NCBI GenBank assembly: GCA_900073065.1
Contig: FJOG01000003.1
Location: forward strand, 460,369 to 524,368
Direction: 5' to 3'
DNA from: Phialocephala subalpina
Lineage: Eukaryota > Ascomycota > Leotiomycetes > Helotiales > Mollisiaceae
DNA: 64,000 nucleotides
Made by a program: the position numbers and the translations under genes. Below are positions 47,583-58,077 of this stretch, piece after piece (within the stretch, counting starts at the first letter, position 1; each line of letters opens with the position of its first letter). Under the pieces are notes generated by a model, which saw only the letters and a list, made by a program, of their open reading frames with translations, made no database searches and was not told where the DNA came from.

Positions 47583-48046
47583 TCAGTGTGTGGGTGGAAG
47601 GAAGGGTGCACGTGACATACACAACAAACATCTCTCTTCGCAGTTAGACTCGCTCTTTCCACCCTTGCAATAGCAAGTCACTTTGTTTCCGTTGGCACTG
47701 CATGTTGCTGTTTGCTCTGAGAGGCCGCAGAACTCTTTGCAGTCATCCTCGTCCTCCTTCTCGCAATCGGATTTGGAGACCGAGAACGATGGAACTGTGG
47801 GATGATTAGAAACAGTTGGATGGACCCGAGAGGAAGATAGAGCTTGCGTACCTCTGACACCGCTCATCGCTGCATCAGTCCCGGTCAAAATAGACATCTC
47901 TTCGTGAGTTGGAACTGCTATCGCGTGAGTGATTATTCCCAGCCAAATGTAAATCTTGAACAGCTCTTACCGATGCGCTCGAGCGTCATCGCTGATGCCA
48001 GTACCAACATCGCCGAAAGAGTTAAGGCTGACTTGAAGAACATCAT
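47583..48046 (-). CDS. Small secreted cysteine-rich protein (effector-like)
   Basis: Model: complement(47583..47794, 47852..47914, 47971..48046), 116 aa; both introns (56 and 57 nt) are phase 1 with GTAAGA and GTACGC donors. The N terminus MMFFKSALTLSAMLVLASA is a signal peptide. The mature part has a spacer, then about ten Cys in some 60 residues (SDCEKEDEDDCKEFCGLS, then TCSANGNKVTCYCKGG, then CEERCLLC). Size, secretion signal and cysteine density fit fungal effector or host-interaction proteins. No family is recognised and no activity is claimed. A TIR element begins about 180 bp upstream. Confidence 0.65.
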
Positions 48047-48229
48047 GTTGAGAAGATCGTGTTTTGTTTGGTATTCAGTGTATTATGTGAGAGTTGAAGA
48101 GGGTCTTTGGTCTTATCGTGGAGGTCGAAATGCAGGTGATGATGGTGACGCTCGTGTCTCAGCCAAGGCTAACCTTTCTTAGCGTGATCACGAGACAGAT
48201 ATGCCACGAGATTGCGATCTCGTGGCGTT

Positions 48230-48752
48230 GGTTACAACCACAGGCGGTTCTAGCTAGACCCACAGGCCTGTAGTTATAGCCGAGCACCTGTGTCTACAAG
48301 GTATAACCGGAATCAAAGTTAATCCACACGCCGTGAGTGGTCGAGTTAAGGCTTTAACATTTGAGGATATATTTCCGAAGCCGTTGAGAAAAAGAGTACT
48401 AAATGAAATGCTTATTTTTCGGGCTCAAATAAAATGCGATCGAAACGCTAAAGCTATTATAATTAGCGATTTTACGCAGTACAGTAGATCTTTATTGTTT
48501 CTCTCGAGCTATTGGCAGCGACCGGCGATAGGCGACCGGTATAGAATATATCTTCAGAATCTAATTTCGATATCTCGATCCCGAGTGCAGCTCGCGATCG
48601 GCAAAAGTCGGGGAAGCTCGGAGTCCGGGAATAGTAGTAAAACGACTAATCAAAGTATCTGGATCTGACATTACTCAGCTGGTTAGCCAGACAGGTCCTT
48701 GGTTACAGCCACAGGCCTGTGGTTGTAGCCAGAAGCACCAGTGGCTGTAACC
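48230..48752. mobile_element. 523-bp non-coding DNA element with about 60-70-bp terminal inverted repeats (MITE-like)
   Basis: The left end starts GGTTACAACCACAGGC. The right end, reversed, starts GGTTACAGCCACTGG. By hand the first 60 bases of the two ends match at about 47 positions without gaps, including an identical CCACAGGCCT core at 31-40; most differences are transitions. The interior has no transposase ORF. No clear target-site duplication is visible. It is best described as a miniature inverted-repeat element or a deletion derivative of a DNA transposon, ageing by point mutation. Confidence 0.7.
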
Positions 48753-50968
48753 GCCGCCCGATCTCGTTATCGCTAACCTCATCGTCGCCAACGACTTAAA
48801 TGTGTTCTATTCGATTACTAACCTCACCACAATCATCAACAGCTCGGCTGCTGGCTTCGAATTCTGCCCATGTCGTTCTATAATCAACTTACAAGAAAGA
48901 GAAGTATACTCGACTCGACAGTGACCAAAAACGACTCCCGTGCTGGAAATAGCCTCGGAATACCCGATCATGTGTGCGACATAAGGCACAATGGCTCAGC
49001 CCCGTTGTGCAGGTTCTGCCCACCTGCCATCCACTTGAAGCAAGAGTGAAGCAGCTAGCACTCCTGTTGAGAACCTATAACAGATGGAGCACCGCGAAAA
49101 GGTGTTGAGTCTTCGCCCTCCGGATGTGTTCTGTTACTAATGAAGTTTATTACGCTGGCTAAGCCTAAAAGACACTAAAGCTGGGTCTTGTTACTGTAAA
49201 TAGATTTTGGGGGTATCTTACTTTTCTTTCCAATTTTCCTGGATAATCTTCATGGTTGCGTTAAAGCTCCTTCACGTTGGGCACCTTTTTAACCGCAGTA
49301 AGCAAAGTGAGAATTCCTTTATATAAGTTGAGAAGGGTCTGACAATTCAGACTCGTTGTGGAATTATCTCACTGTTCATAGCAAGCAAGTTTGAGGAGCA
49401 GAGAATCGATGTCAATTCTGAATATCCAAGTAAAGGTGGCTATCTTGCGCCTAACCAAGTCCAAATGCGGCAATGCCAGATATATCCAAAATTCCTTTGC
49501 GCCTCCTTTTTATATCTACCCAGAAGTTATATTTGCCGGCAAATCCGCTGAACAGCCCAGCAATTGTAGGCTGTGCTTACTTCTTCTTAGGGGTGTCAAG
49601 ATGGATGGTTTCGATCCTATTGCTATCTGCATTATATGCGACAGTAGTGATGTGGTCTTTCGGGTCCCCAGCGCTTTTGTGATCGCCCTCACTATAATCG
49701 TCGTTAGACGGAAGCCAAAGAGTGAGGGTGTTTAGACAGTACACACCAGGAAATGAGATTCTTGGTCTTTAGAGGTAAGGGCTTCGTGCTCTTTTCAACT
49801 GCTTCCTTGAGAGCAGGACCATGAGCCGCAGCTACATCTGAGGTTCTCGCTCATTCCGTCGTTTCTGTTGCAACTTCGCATGCGATCTTAACGCCAAATT
49901 TGACGATTTTACCAACTGGAATGGCCTTTTTGATCCGGACATCTTGATTTTGATGAGGTAGTGGGGACTGAAAAGTGTAATATGGTTGAGAGGAGGATGG
50001 AAAAGGTTGACAAAATGCGAAGGATTCAAAGCGCAGCTTGTGAGGGATTTGTGATGTTCGAATGAGAAGACGAAAGTGACTATTTTCTGGTACAAGAAGG
50101 ACTTCAGGCTTACCTCCCTTCTTATACCTTCACATTCCCCTCGAAGGGCCGAAATTCCAAGTTGAATATGCGCTCTCTGTCGGCATTGCCAACGTTTGAG
50201 AACACGAGCGCTTTCCCGAGCTAGCTGCTGTTGGACCAGTAAATGTCGTCCTTTGCTCTACGTACCTCTATAAGGCACCGGTGCCCGCTCTCACTCGTGA
50301 GACGATGTCCTCTCCGCTACGGGCTCTCGAAGTGATCTGCTGGGCAAACTCCACGGCCATCTGTGAGGGCGACTTCGTCGAACATGTCTGGCAGGGAGTA
50401 GGAGAACATAGTGTCGCAAGCGAGGGTGGTGAATTATGAGTAGGTTTTCAGAAGAAGGGAGGTGAGAGGATGGAATGGTGGGCGTATCTTCATGGCGGCT
50501 ATCGTTCAATGTAACGAAAGGTGTGAGGGAACAGTTAGGTAACTTTCATACTTTATGAATATTATGAAAATAACTTAAGTCAGTACGACTGGGAAAATTG
50601 GTTGACTGACCTTGACTTTTGGGAATGCATCTACCAAGCATTATGGTGGGAAACACCAGTTATTCCGTCCGTCGCCCCTCATTTGCCATCGGAGGAACGG
50701 GATGAGAAATTACGGTTCCCTGCGGTTCCTCAAGAGCTTTGAATCAGAACATGAAGATGAAGTAAGCGGTGCTTGGAGAAAAGTGTGGTCTTTGATTAAA
50801 CACTCCGGAGGGTGCGGCAACAGAGAACAACTGAACAATCGCAGCACCACGACATTAAACATCGCTTGCAAAATCTTAGAATATCAAAGCCTGAAAAATG
50901 TGGCTTTGAAACAGCCGGCTAAGAGAATAAGGATTTGGTTGTCTCAATGATGGGAAAGGTTGATGTTG
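48753..50968. other. Intergenic region without a firm gene
   Basis: ORF 49391-49735 (+) has no motif. A 36-codon minus ORF at 49832-49942 starts with ATG; a shifted frame in the same place reads KKAIPVGKIVKFGVKIAC, which looks more protein-like but lacks an ATG, so a small broken gene may sit here. Confidence 0.35.
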
Positions 50969-51072
50969 TTGGAGGATGTTTGACTTGGAAAATGCTTGAT
51001 TTGGAGGGCGCTGATTTGGAGGATGCGGATTTGAGAATATTGATTTGAAGGATCTCGAATTGGAGGATGTAT
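50969..51072 (+). repeat. Degenerate 15-bp tandem repeat resembling pentapeptide-repeat coding DNA
   Basis: About seven units of 14-16 bases of the type TTTGGAGGATGCTGA follow each other. One frame reads LDLEGADLEDADLRILI before a stop, which has the A(D/N)LxX rhythm of pentapeptide repeats. The reading is open for only a short distance, so this is a minisatellite or the relic of such a gene. Confidence 0.5.
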
Positions 51073-51823
51073 TATATCTCGCCGTTAAATTCCCCAAGAC
51101 CCTTTGAAGGACAGATTGGAGTTTGTCTAAGCGTTGCCCTCGTCTTGCGGTATCGCGGCCATCATTTGCTTTGCATCTCTTCTGCTAGCCTAATGCTTGC
51201 CTTCGGGTTGCAAGCCAACTATTCTCACCATTTATAATCGTTGACGAGCTTCAAGAATCACCGTGACAACCGGAGCGAAACCGCTTCCGATTTAGGCGAC
51301 TGCGAAAGGGGAGAATTTGGTAATTCAAGAACATAGAAGAATCGAGAATATGATTAGACTTAGAAACGGACTTCAATGCTAGATTTGAAATCTTAAAAGG
51401 CCTTTAATGATGAGAAAGGGCGATGGAGAGAGGTAGACTTCACGCTGAACGCCAGCTTGGCTGTCGGCCCGACGGACTTGTACGTAAAAGCAGAGAAATG
51501 ATTAGAGGGTATCAGACTGCCATTGAAAAGTAACGAATTATCTGCGAGGGAAGAAAATACAAGAAATGAACTCGATCGCAACATCCAACCAAGGACTCCA
51601 CAAGACCAACTCGCTCAGGCGCTATGCACAATACTTCCAAAGAACATTCCGAACCGAGTGTGCTTCCCGCAACCCCTCAGCTATCCCCTTTGCACATTGA
51701 CTGTCTGTTGGATATACCGTTGAGAAATATGCTAGCTTCTACAGCTTGTCTTAGGTGAGGACCTGAGGTGATCCACGATGTTGACTTCGATCTCGAGTCG
51801 GTAATTGGTGGCATGCTTTCTAA
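51073..51823. other. Intergenic region without a supported gene
   Basis: Short ORFs only; nothing is recognised. Confidence 0.35.
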
Positions 51824-52139
51824 CTAAGCTGGAGTCTGAGTCGTCGTCTAAATTTTAAATGTCAGCATCTATTCTACCCTTCTGATCCTTCTCAACACAT
51901 ACCTGTTGTGGAGGCGCCTGCAACGACTGAGGCAGCTGGCTCTGAATCTGCGGCGGCGCATTGGCCAATGCTTCCTCGCCATTTTTAATACACCCAAACA
52001 TATTCTTGAAGATTCCAAAGAAGCTTTCGAGACAAGAGAGAGGATTGGAGTTGTCGGATTGTTGGGTGGGTTTTTGGGGGTGGTCTTCGTGGTGGTCTGG
52101 GGACATGGGGGAGGGGGCTTGGTATTCGGTCTTGGCCAT
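51824..52139 (-). CDS. Small polar protein of unknown function (86 aa)
   Basis: Model: complement(51824..51847, 51903..52139); the 55-nt intron (donor GTATGT, acceptor TTTAG) gives the tail QQTTTQTPA and a phase-0 join. If unspliced, the frame ends eight residues later at 51855. The sequence has an N-terminal Pro/His/Gln-rich region (MAKTEYQAPSPMSP), a short amphipathic Cys-containing centre (LSCLESFFGIFKNMFGCI) and a Gln/Pro-rich end. There is no signal peptide. The family is not recognised; the clean ATG context and good splice sites support expression. Confidence 0.5.
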
Positions 52140-53480
52140 TTTGTTGGTTGAGAGAGAGGGAAGGTTGAGGGAAGGTGGAAGTCGAGGGGTTGTCGGACTT
52201 AATGGTATAATGAAGAGAGTAAAATGCAGGACAATACAGAAATAAATTTCAAGAATAAAGATGCTTGGAAGAAAATTCAAGCTTTCCAAGAAAGCCCGAG
52301 AGAAGCTTCTTCTTATTACCACCAACTGCCGCACATGCAACTTAAAAGGGGTTCGGCTCAGTTCACAAATTCACAGAAGGCTGATACACGGAGGCGCCAC
52401 CAATTTTGGGGGTCGCGGATCATTTGCTCGCGAAAGGTGTGGCTTCTCAGCCGCACCCACCTGCAACGGTAAATTCCCAGCCATGCATGACAATCACTTC
52501 CTCCAACCAATGAAAACGATTAGCATTGAAGCAAATGCGAGAGACGGCATTTAGTAGCGGGTACTAGCCCTATAAAATAGAATTGCGGTTGCCAAGAAAG
52601 TTCATGAGGAACAGATGGCGTTGATAAAACTATCGAGGAGCATGGGATCGTTTGCCGAAGCGCTCTGTAGGACGACATGGTCAGTAGGGGATGGCGAGGG
52701 AGAAGATGGGCGGACAGGGGCTTTGCCGAGCTGATTTGAAGATGACGGAAGGTCCTAGCCGGAAGAACGAAGATACGTGACTCATGGAATGCTTGCTGGA
52801 CTAAAAGCTAATATAATCGGCGCACTCAGGTTTCTTAAACTACATTGAGCTTGCCTTGAGGTTGAGTGTGTAGAACTAGAAAGGAGTGAGTGTGAAGCCA
52901 ACAATCAAATGAAGTCGTGGCATCTGAGGCAGAGAGGTAAGAAAACACATTCGGTAGTCGTGAAGCACGGGAACTACCCTAGATTCCAGCAACGGTTAAT
53001 GCAACGCTAAAGAGGATGGCTTCAACAATTGGGGAGTGTTATGGCGGGAAGAATCAGGTTTTATTGTATAATACCTAAGTACACGACAATAGATTGATTT
53101 CATAACCCCAAAAGGGGTCATAAGATCAATCCTCCAAGGCTTCTCAATTGAACCCCCTCAACACATCGTCTACGAACGGCGTCCTGATCTGGTTTGACAA
53201 GAGCACTTCCAAGTCCGCCGTGTGCTTAGATATGCGATTGCGAGGGCTGTTTTCGTTTACCGGCCAGCGCCCAGCGCCAAGCGTGCCTCTGCTAGCCGGA
53301 AGGATAACACACGCCGGGACCGTGTTCCTCAAACGTATAGGTCTTTAGTACGAATTCGTATGTACAGCTTGTTAAGGTACAAGCAGCCCGGCCGCAGCCA
53401 TTCCGGGCCTCCCATTTCGATATTTACAAACAAAAGAAATTCGTTCATGTCGTAATATTCTTCGAGGTTTGGTAAAGACA
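52140..53480. other. Intergenic region without a supported gene
   Basis: ORFs on both strands look like chance frames. Nothing is recognised. Confidence 0.4.
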
Positions 53481-54280
53481 TCATTGTTGAGAGCGTCGGT
53501 GCTGGTTGGTGAGGTGTCTCTGTAGGTTGTCCCTGCGTGTGAAGCCGCCTTCTGCGCCATTGATCGCGTGTAAACAACCAACATGTGGGCAGTAGAAGCG
53601 ACGGCCATCATGCTGAGACTGGTGTCGGTCGAGATCCTTTCTGAGAGAGAAAGCAACTCCTTGGGGAAAGCAGGATGGATGGAGACAACGATGAAGCTTG
53701 CTGTGGTACTTCTGGTGTCGACTGTCGGTGTTAGCTGTGGAGAGGGCCGGTGGGTGGTGGGAGTACCATACTTCAGCTTGTGGCGATGAGTGAATGATCG
53801 ACCACAGTTTGGATGACGACACAGCCATTCATCTGCAGATGGTGAAGTCTGCGCAGGCGACCTTGACCTCGAAGCATGAGTTGCCTGCAACCCATCTTGG
53901 ACATTCTCTCCGGCGCTTTCACTTGGCGACAAGCTCGAGCTCTCTTCCATTGACGTCGAAACCGATCTCGAAGCATCCTCCACTGACTCCTCCATCAACT
54001 CCTCATTCTCCGCTGGTATCCGCTCTTCCGCAGGCCTCCACCATTCGAGTCCCTCATAAGGACTATCCCTCCACAATTCCTCCTCGGTACCAGGGATCTG
54101 AAATCCTAGCCCGTAGTGGTCGCGACTCTCAGCGGACCCCAAAGACGAGCCAACCCGGCTAGGAGATTCTGTCCGTCCCGGGGAGCAGAAATCCTCAAGA
54201 CTAGCAACGGGCCAGAGACACGCTTCGAGGCCATCTGATTGAACTTGATCACTGTAACATTCGCGCGAGATTGGGTGGCG
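53481..54280 (-). pseudogene. C2H2 zinc-finger paralogue with lost 5' end
   Basis: Exon 2 is 53481-53721; exon 1 runs from 53772 upward; the 50-nt intron sits exactly where the intact paralogue at 59.5-60.4 kb has one. Fingers: CRHPNCGRSFTHRHKLN|RHQKYH, CLHPSCFPQ..FSLRKDLDRHQSQH and CPHVGCLHA..FTRRDNLQRHLTNQH. Upstream DGLEACLWPVASLEDFC matches DGLQACLWPDASLEDFC. The matching frame has no ATG before a TGA near 54288, and the first 38 or so codons of the paralogue have no counterpart. The distance to the shared upstream block is about 220 bp shorter. A new upstream exon could rescue it, so this is a likely but unproven pseudogene. Confidence 0.6.
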
Positions 54281-54486
54281 AGCGGAGGGGTACTCCGCTC
54301 AGGAGCTTCGGGAGGGTCCCAGGCTGTGTGAGTGTCAGCAAGTCTGTCGAGCTTGGAGGCCAAATGGGCACCCACCCTCTTTGTTTCGACACAATGGTTG
54401 ATTTCGAGAAGGAAGAGGAAATCGACAGGTGAGATTTCAGCGCGCTTAAATGCTGTCGTGGCCAGCCTCTCACAAAGTTATGGACG

Positions 54487-54504
54487 GCCTCTCACGTGAG
54501 AGGC
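54487..54504. promoter_or_regulatory. 18-bp perfect palindrome containing CACGTG
   Basis: GCCTCTCACGTGAGAGGC reads the same on both strands. It lies in the upstream block shared with the paralogue, where 60772-60777 keeps the CACGTG core. bHLH factors bind CACGTG; use here is inferred. Confidence 0.4.
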
Positions 54505-55155
54505 TGCTGCAAGATGGGGCGTCGATGGCCAGTAAAAATTGGGAGTTGCCGCCACCTGCAGGTTGGGGGGATTCGATGGCAGTGTAATTAGTTGGGGGCC
54601 GAAAGGGCATTTGAGCGGCCTCCCCCACACATCTCGGGCGTCGAGTGGTTCATGGCCGGCCTCCTGACAAGTGAGGCTGAATTGAAAGTCGTTTGATATC
54701 TTGCACCTGTTGTCAGGGGATGGACTGCCTCAGGCAGCCAGACAAGGCAGAGATCACGTGTAGCACTAGTTTAGCCCTGCCCTGCCTTTAAGGCAGCTGC
54801 AGCCTAAGAACACCAAAATTGATACTTATATAGATCAATTAATTACGCAACTTCTATTAATCCAAACTACTTAAAAAAAAAATAGATGAATAAATGGCGT
54901 TTAATTAGTTTTATTATATATTTCGAAATTATATAGTTTTCTTAATATTTGCACTTATAATTGCGATTAGAAGTATAATCACGATTTCGGTGCGGCAATA
55001 GCTACGGCAGAATACCGAATCAGGAAGCGGTCAACCCGCCTTGTAATCCGTCCACAGCTCAACTACAAGAGTGTAATTCGTGAAAGAATTGCACTCTTGG
55101 TAATAAGATTGCCTTCGTCCTGCTAGGAAAGTTTCCTCAAAGCTGACTATTCAAG
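54505..55155. other. Duplicated upstream block and short AT-rich tract
   Basis: 54460-54690 resembles 60730-60980 (see findings). About 54815-54970 is strongly AT-rich. No gene is supported. Confidence 0.5.
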
Positions 55156-55506
55156 GACAGCGAGAAATATTTCTTCAATTCGTTTGGTGTCTTTCGAAAT
55201 CTAAATAAGATCTATCTACACGGAAGCAAATCGAGTGCCCAAATCATGACGAGGAGCCAGGTCCGTGAACAGCTAAGAAGAAGCATGAATGAGATCTCCC
55301 GTCGGTTGACAAGGCCTTACCACAAGTTGAGGATATCGCGCTACTTCGCAGATGGGATTTCGGCGGGGGAGGTGAAAGAGATCTCAATTGGAAAGGAAGT
55401 GACAAGGGACGGGACCAAATTTGGGGAATGGAACAAGCGACAAGGATCTGTGACGCCAGGCATATTTTCAGACAGCGTTCAAAATTGGTACACAAGGCCA
55501 GAGTAG
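55156..55506 (+). pseudogene. Orphan last exon of the F-box / LRR family
   Basis: The frame opens with DSEKYFFNSFGVFRNLNKIYL, right after an acceptor-like CTATTCAAG, and ends YTRPE and stop. It matches the final exon of the F-box gene at 0.5-2.4 kb from its first residue to its last: GDEFEFFESYGSFKRL, PYHKLRISRYFAD against RYHKLRISRYFAD, and KEVTRDGTKFGEW against KEVTRDGTKFDEW. No F-box or LRR exon precedes it; AT-rich sequence does. An internal ATG at 55246 could start an 86-aa protein, but a truncated duplicate is the simpler view. Confidence 0.7.
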
Positions 55507-55751
55507 GTGATGAATATTGGAACTTACCCATTTTATATCCTGTTCACCCTTGTTCGGCCAAGTGAATGTTCATCAACTGACACAACACTTTCGTCATACT
55601 CCTTCATAGGCTTGACAATTTGAGAGTTTTCAGTAAATGACACAGTGTGGAGGATACCTCACACAGATCAAGGGTTGATTCTAACTCAATAAAATGGCGG
55701 AATAGACTCGCCATCGAGAATAATGTTGAGAACGAGAATCAAACAAGATAA

Positions 55752-58072
55752 CTAAAGTTTCTCCTTGTCTCTTCTGACGCTCCACAAGCTCCACATATCC
55801 GGGATGACTACAAGCAGAGCAAGAAGCATCATGAGATGAAACAATAGCTGAGTTCCATTCTGCAGATCACCAGGATGGCCTTGTAGCCAACGGCCCAAAA
55901 AGATGAGTGGACCAACATGAACCAAAGCGAGCGCGAGAATCACTTTCCAAAATGAAAGCCCAGGCAGGGCAAGGATTCCGTAACCCTCGGCATGCTTCTT
56001 ATTCTCAAGTCCGCCATCGACCTTTTTGGGGATGTGCTCCAGGGTGTCTTGGATTTCATCGGCGCTGCAGCAGGATGAATCGCGGATGTGGTGCATGAGG
56101 CTTTGCCTTAGCGACTGAGTGAATTGCGTTCGTGGATCGAAATATTCATAGTGGTAATCTGAATTTGAAAGCGGCGGCAGATCCTCCGTGCCACAAGCAA
56201 TGAGCTCTTTGCCGTGGTGAATATTTGTTCGATTAAACTATAATAGAATTAGCTTAGATAGCTCAGTAGGTGGGGAAGTCGGATAGGTCCAGTCACCCTC
56301 ATGAATTTGACATCGTGGCAATCTGTGAGAGAAATGTATTTCCGGAACCCCTTCGCAGCACTGAATTTCTTCCTCAGCTCTGATATTACAGAAGCGTCTC
56401 TAAGATTAGCGACGGGAATGTGAAAGAGATGAGTGTCGGATATGTTTGCATCAACGCACCAATGCAAAAATCGACTTCTCGTTACGGTGTGTATGATGTT
56501 GGTTTGCTGCTGATGAGGTATCGATGGGCTGATAGCCGGTGGCGGTGTTTGCGATGGGACGGATCTTTGCGTTAGGTTCGAAATTGGATTCGCATTTCCT
56601 GCTTGAGACGATGTACCCGAAGCTGAGGCTGAGGCAGAGGTTGAGGGTCCGGCATTGTACATAGGAAGGAGAGATGATGGGGATGACGGCGTCAACGTGA
56701 TCGGTGCGCATCTTTTTGAGTATTCTTCTGCAATTTTTGTTGGAACATCTGTGTAGAGCTCAGCTCCACAACCCTGTCGACAAATATCAGTTAACCCGAA
56801 CATCCTTTTAGTCGGAAACCTTACGCAATTCCATGATAGCCTGAGATAACCCTTGGGGCAGATGACCTTGCGGGGTTGTAGCGGCCACCATACTATCGGA
56901 CAATTCAAGAACAGTTCTACTTTTCTCTTGATCTGATCCACTATCCCAGGCCGAGGGACAAGTACGTAAGGTGTGAAACGAATGACTTTGCGATGATCCC
57001 TTAGATTTGTGGGCTCGCTCAAAGACAAGAAGTCGAAAGTGGGAGCAATCTCATCTTCACCTCTCAAGTCGATGTTCTGTATGGTAACTTCGGCTTCTCC
57101 GCGGTGCTCCCCACTGACTGTGGCGGCATCATTGCTCGTGTCTGGTGGACCACCGATATCTTTGATATCTGTCGACTCTTTGGCTTTACCTTTCATCAGA
57201 GAAGGATTCACGAAATTTGAGAATCTCCGTTGCAGGTTTCTGAAAGCAGTGCTAGATACCATGAATTCTTTCACACGCGCAAGAGATTGAAGATCACCGG
57301 GCTCGTTGTCAGGGTCAGAGTCCTTGCTCATAGCTTCATCTTCGAAATTTTGCTCGTCCGGGTCATCGTACGTGGCATTTTCATTAACCTTTTCCACATT
57401 CTGCCTTCGGGGCTCTCTTTCTTCGCCGTTTGAGTCGAAAAAGCTTCGAATTTCTCTTGCAACATACATGGCACGCCGTCGGACCAGAAGAGTAGCATCA
57501 ATGTGTAAGTGATCATTGGCCTCTTCCCTCAACTCCTTTGAATATACTTTCAGCAATCGTGAAAAGTTTCTTTCAAACCGCGCTGGCCCAATCTTTGAAC
57601 TCTGCAACGCTGCTGGGTACAGTGGACCTAATATCTCGTCTTTGCGTAGCAATACTACAAGTTCTGCTAAGGCGACCGATTCGTCAGATGAAAGCTGCGT
57701 CGCTGAAGATGCAGTAGACATGACTAAACGGAGTGATGGCGCATAGGAGGAGGTGGAATGCCGTGATTCATCTGATGAAGAATCCTCGCTTTCATCATCT
57801 CTAGCTAGAGCCTCATCAAAAGGCTGAGCCTTTGAGGGATTTGCGATGGTGCTAGATAATTCTGGTGCAGTGATTGGAGGGGTATCCGCCAGCGAAGAAG
57901 ATCCCGGTTCCCAACGATCCTCAGCTATCACGTCGGGATCGAAGTCCTTTGGTAGAGCTTTTTGTGACGAGATCATGGACGCAGAATAATCTTCGACTGT
58001 CTTAGAATTTGTTGAAGAAAGACCTGCATCAAGGTCACCAGTTCTGACTTTCCTTGACGAAGATGGAGTCAT
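55752..58072 (-). CDS. Large membrane-anchored fungal protein of unknown function
   Basis: Model: complement(55752..56237, 56297..56773, 56825..58072), 736 aa; a 51-nt in-frame intron at 56774-56824 restores NC|GCGAELYTD, and a 59-nt phase-0 intron follows. A Ser-rich acidic N terminus leads to LAELVVLLRKDEILGPLYP, FERNFSRLLKVYSKELREEA, a basic stretch, WRLSW-type sequence with CG, and RFLHWCVDAN, HLFHIPVANLRD, YISLTDCHDVKFMR. Two C-terminal hydrophobic helices (FWKVILALALVHVGPLIFLG, LLFHLMMLLALLVVI) suggest a membrane anchor. I recognise the layout from many uncharacterised ascomycete proteins but know no function. The ATG lies five bases after the stop of the next ORF upstream. Confidence 0.65.
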
Positions 58073-58077
58073 ATCCC

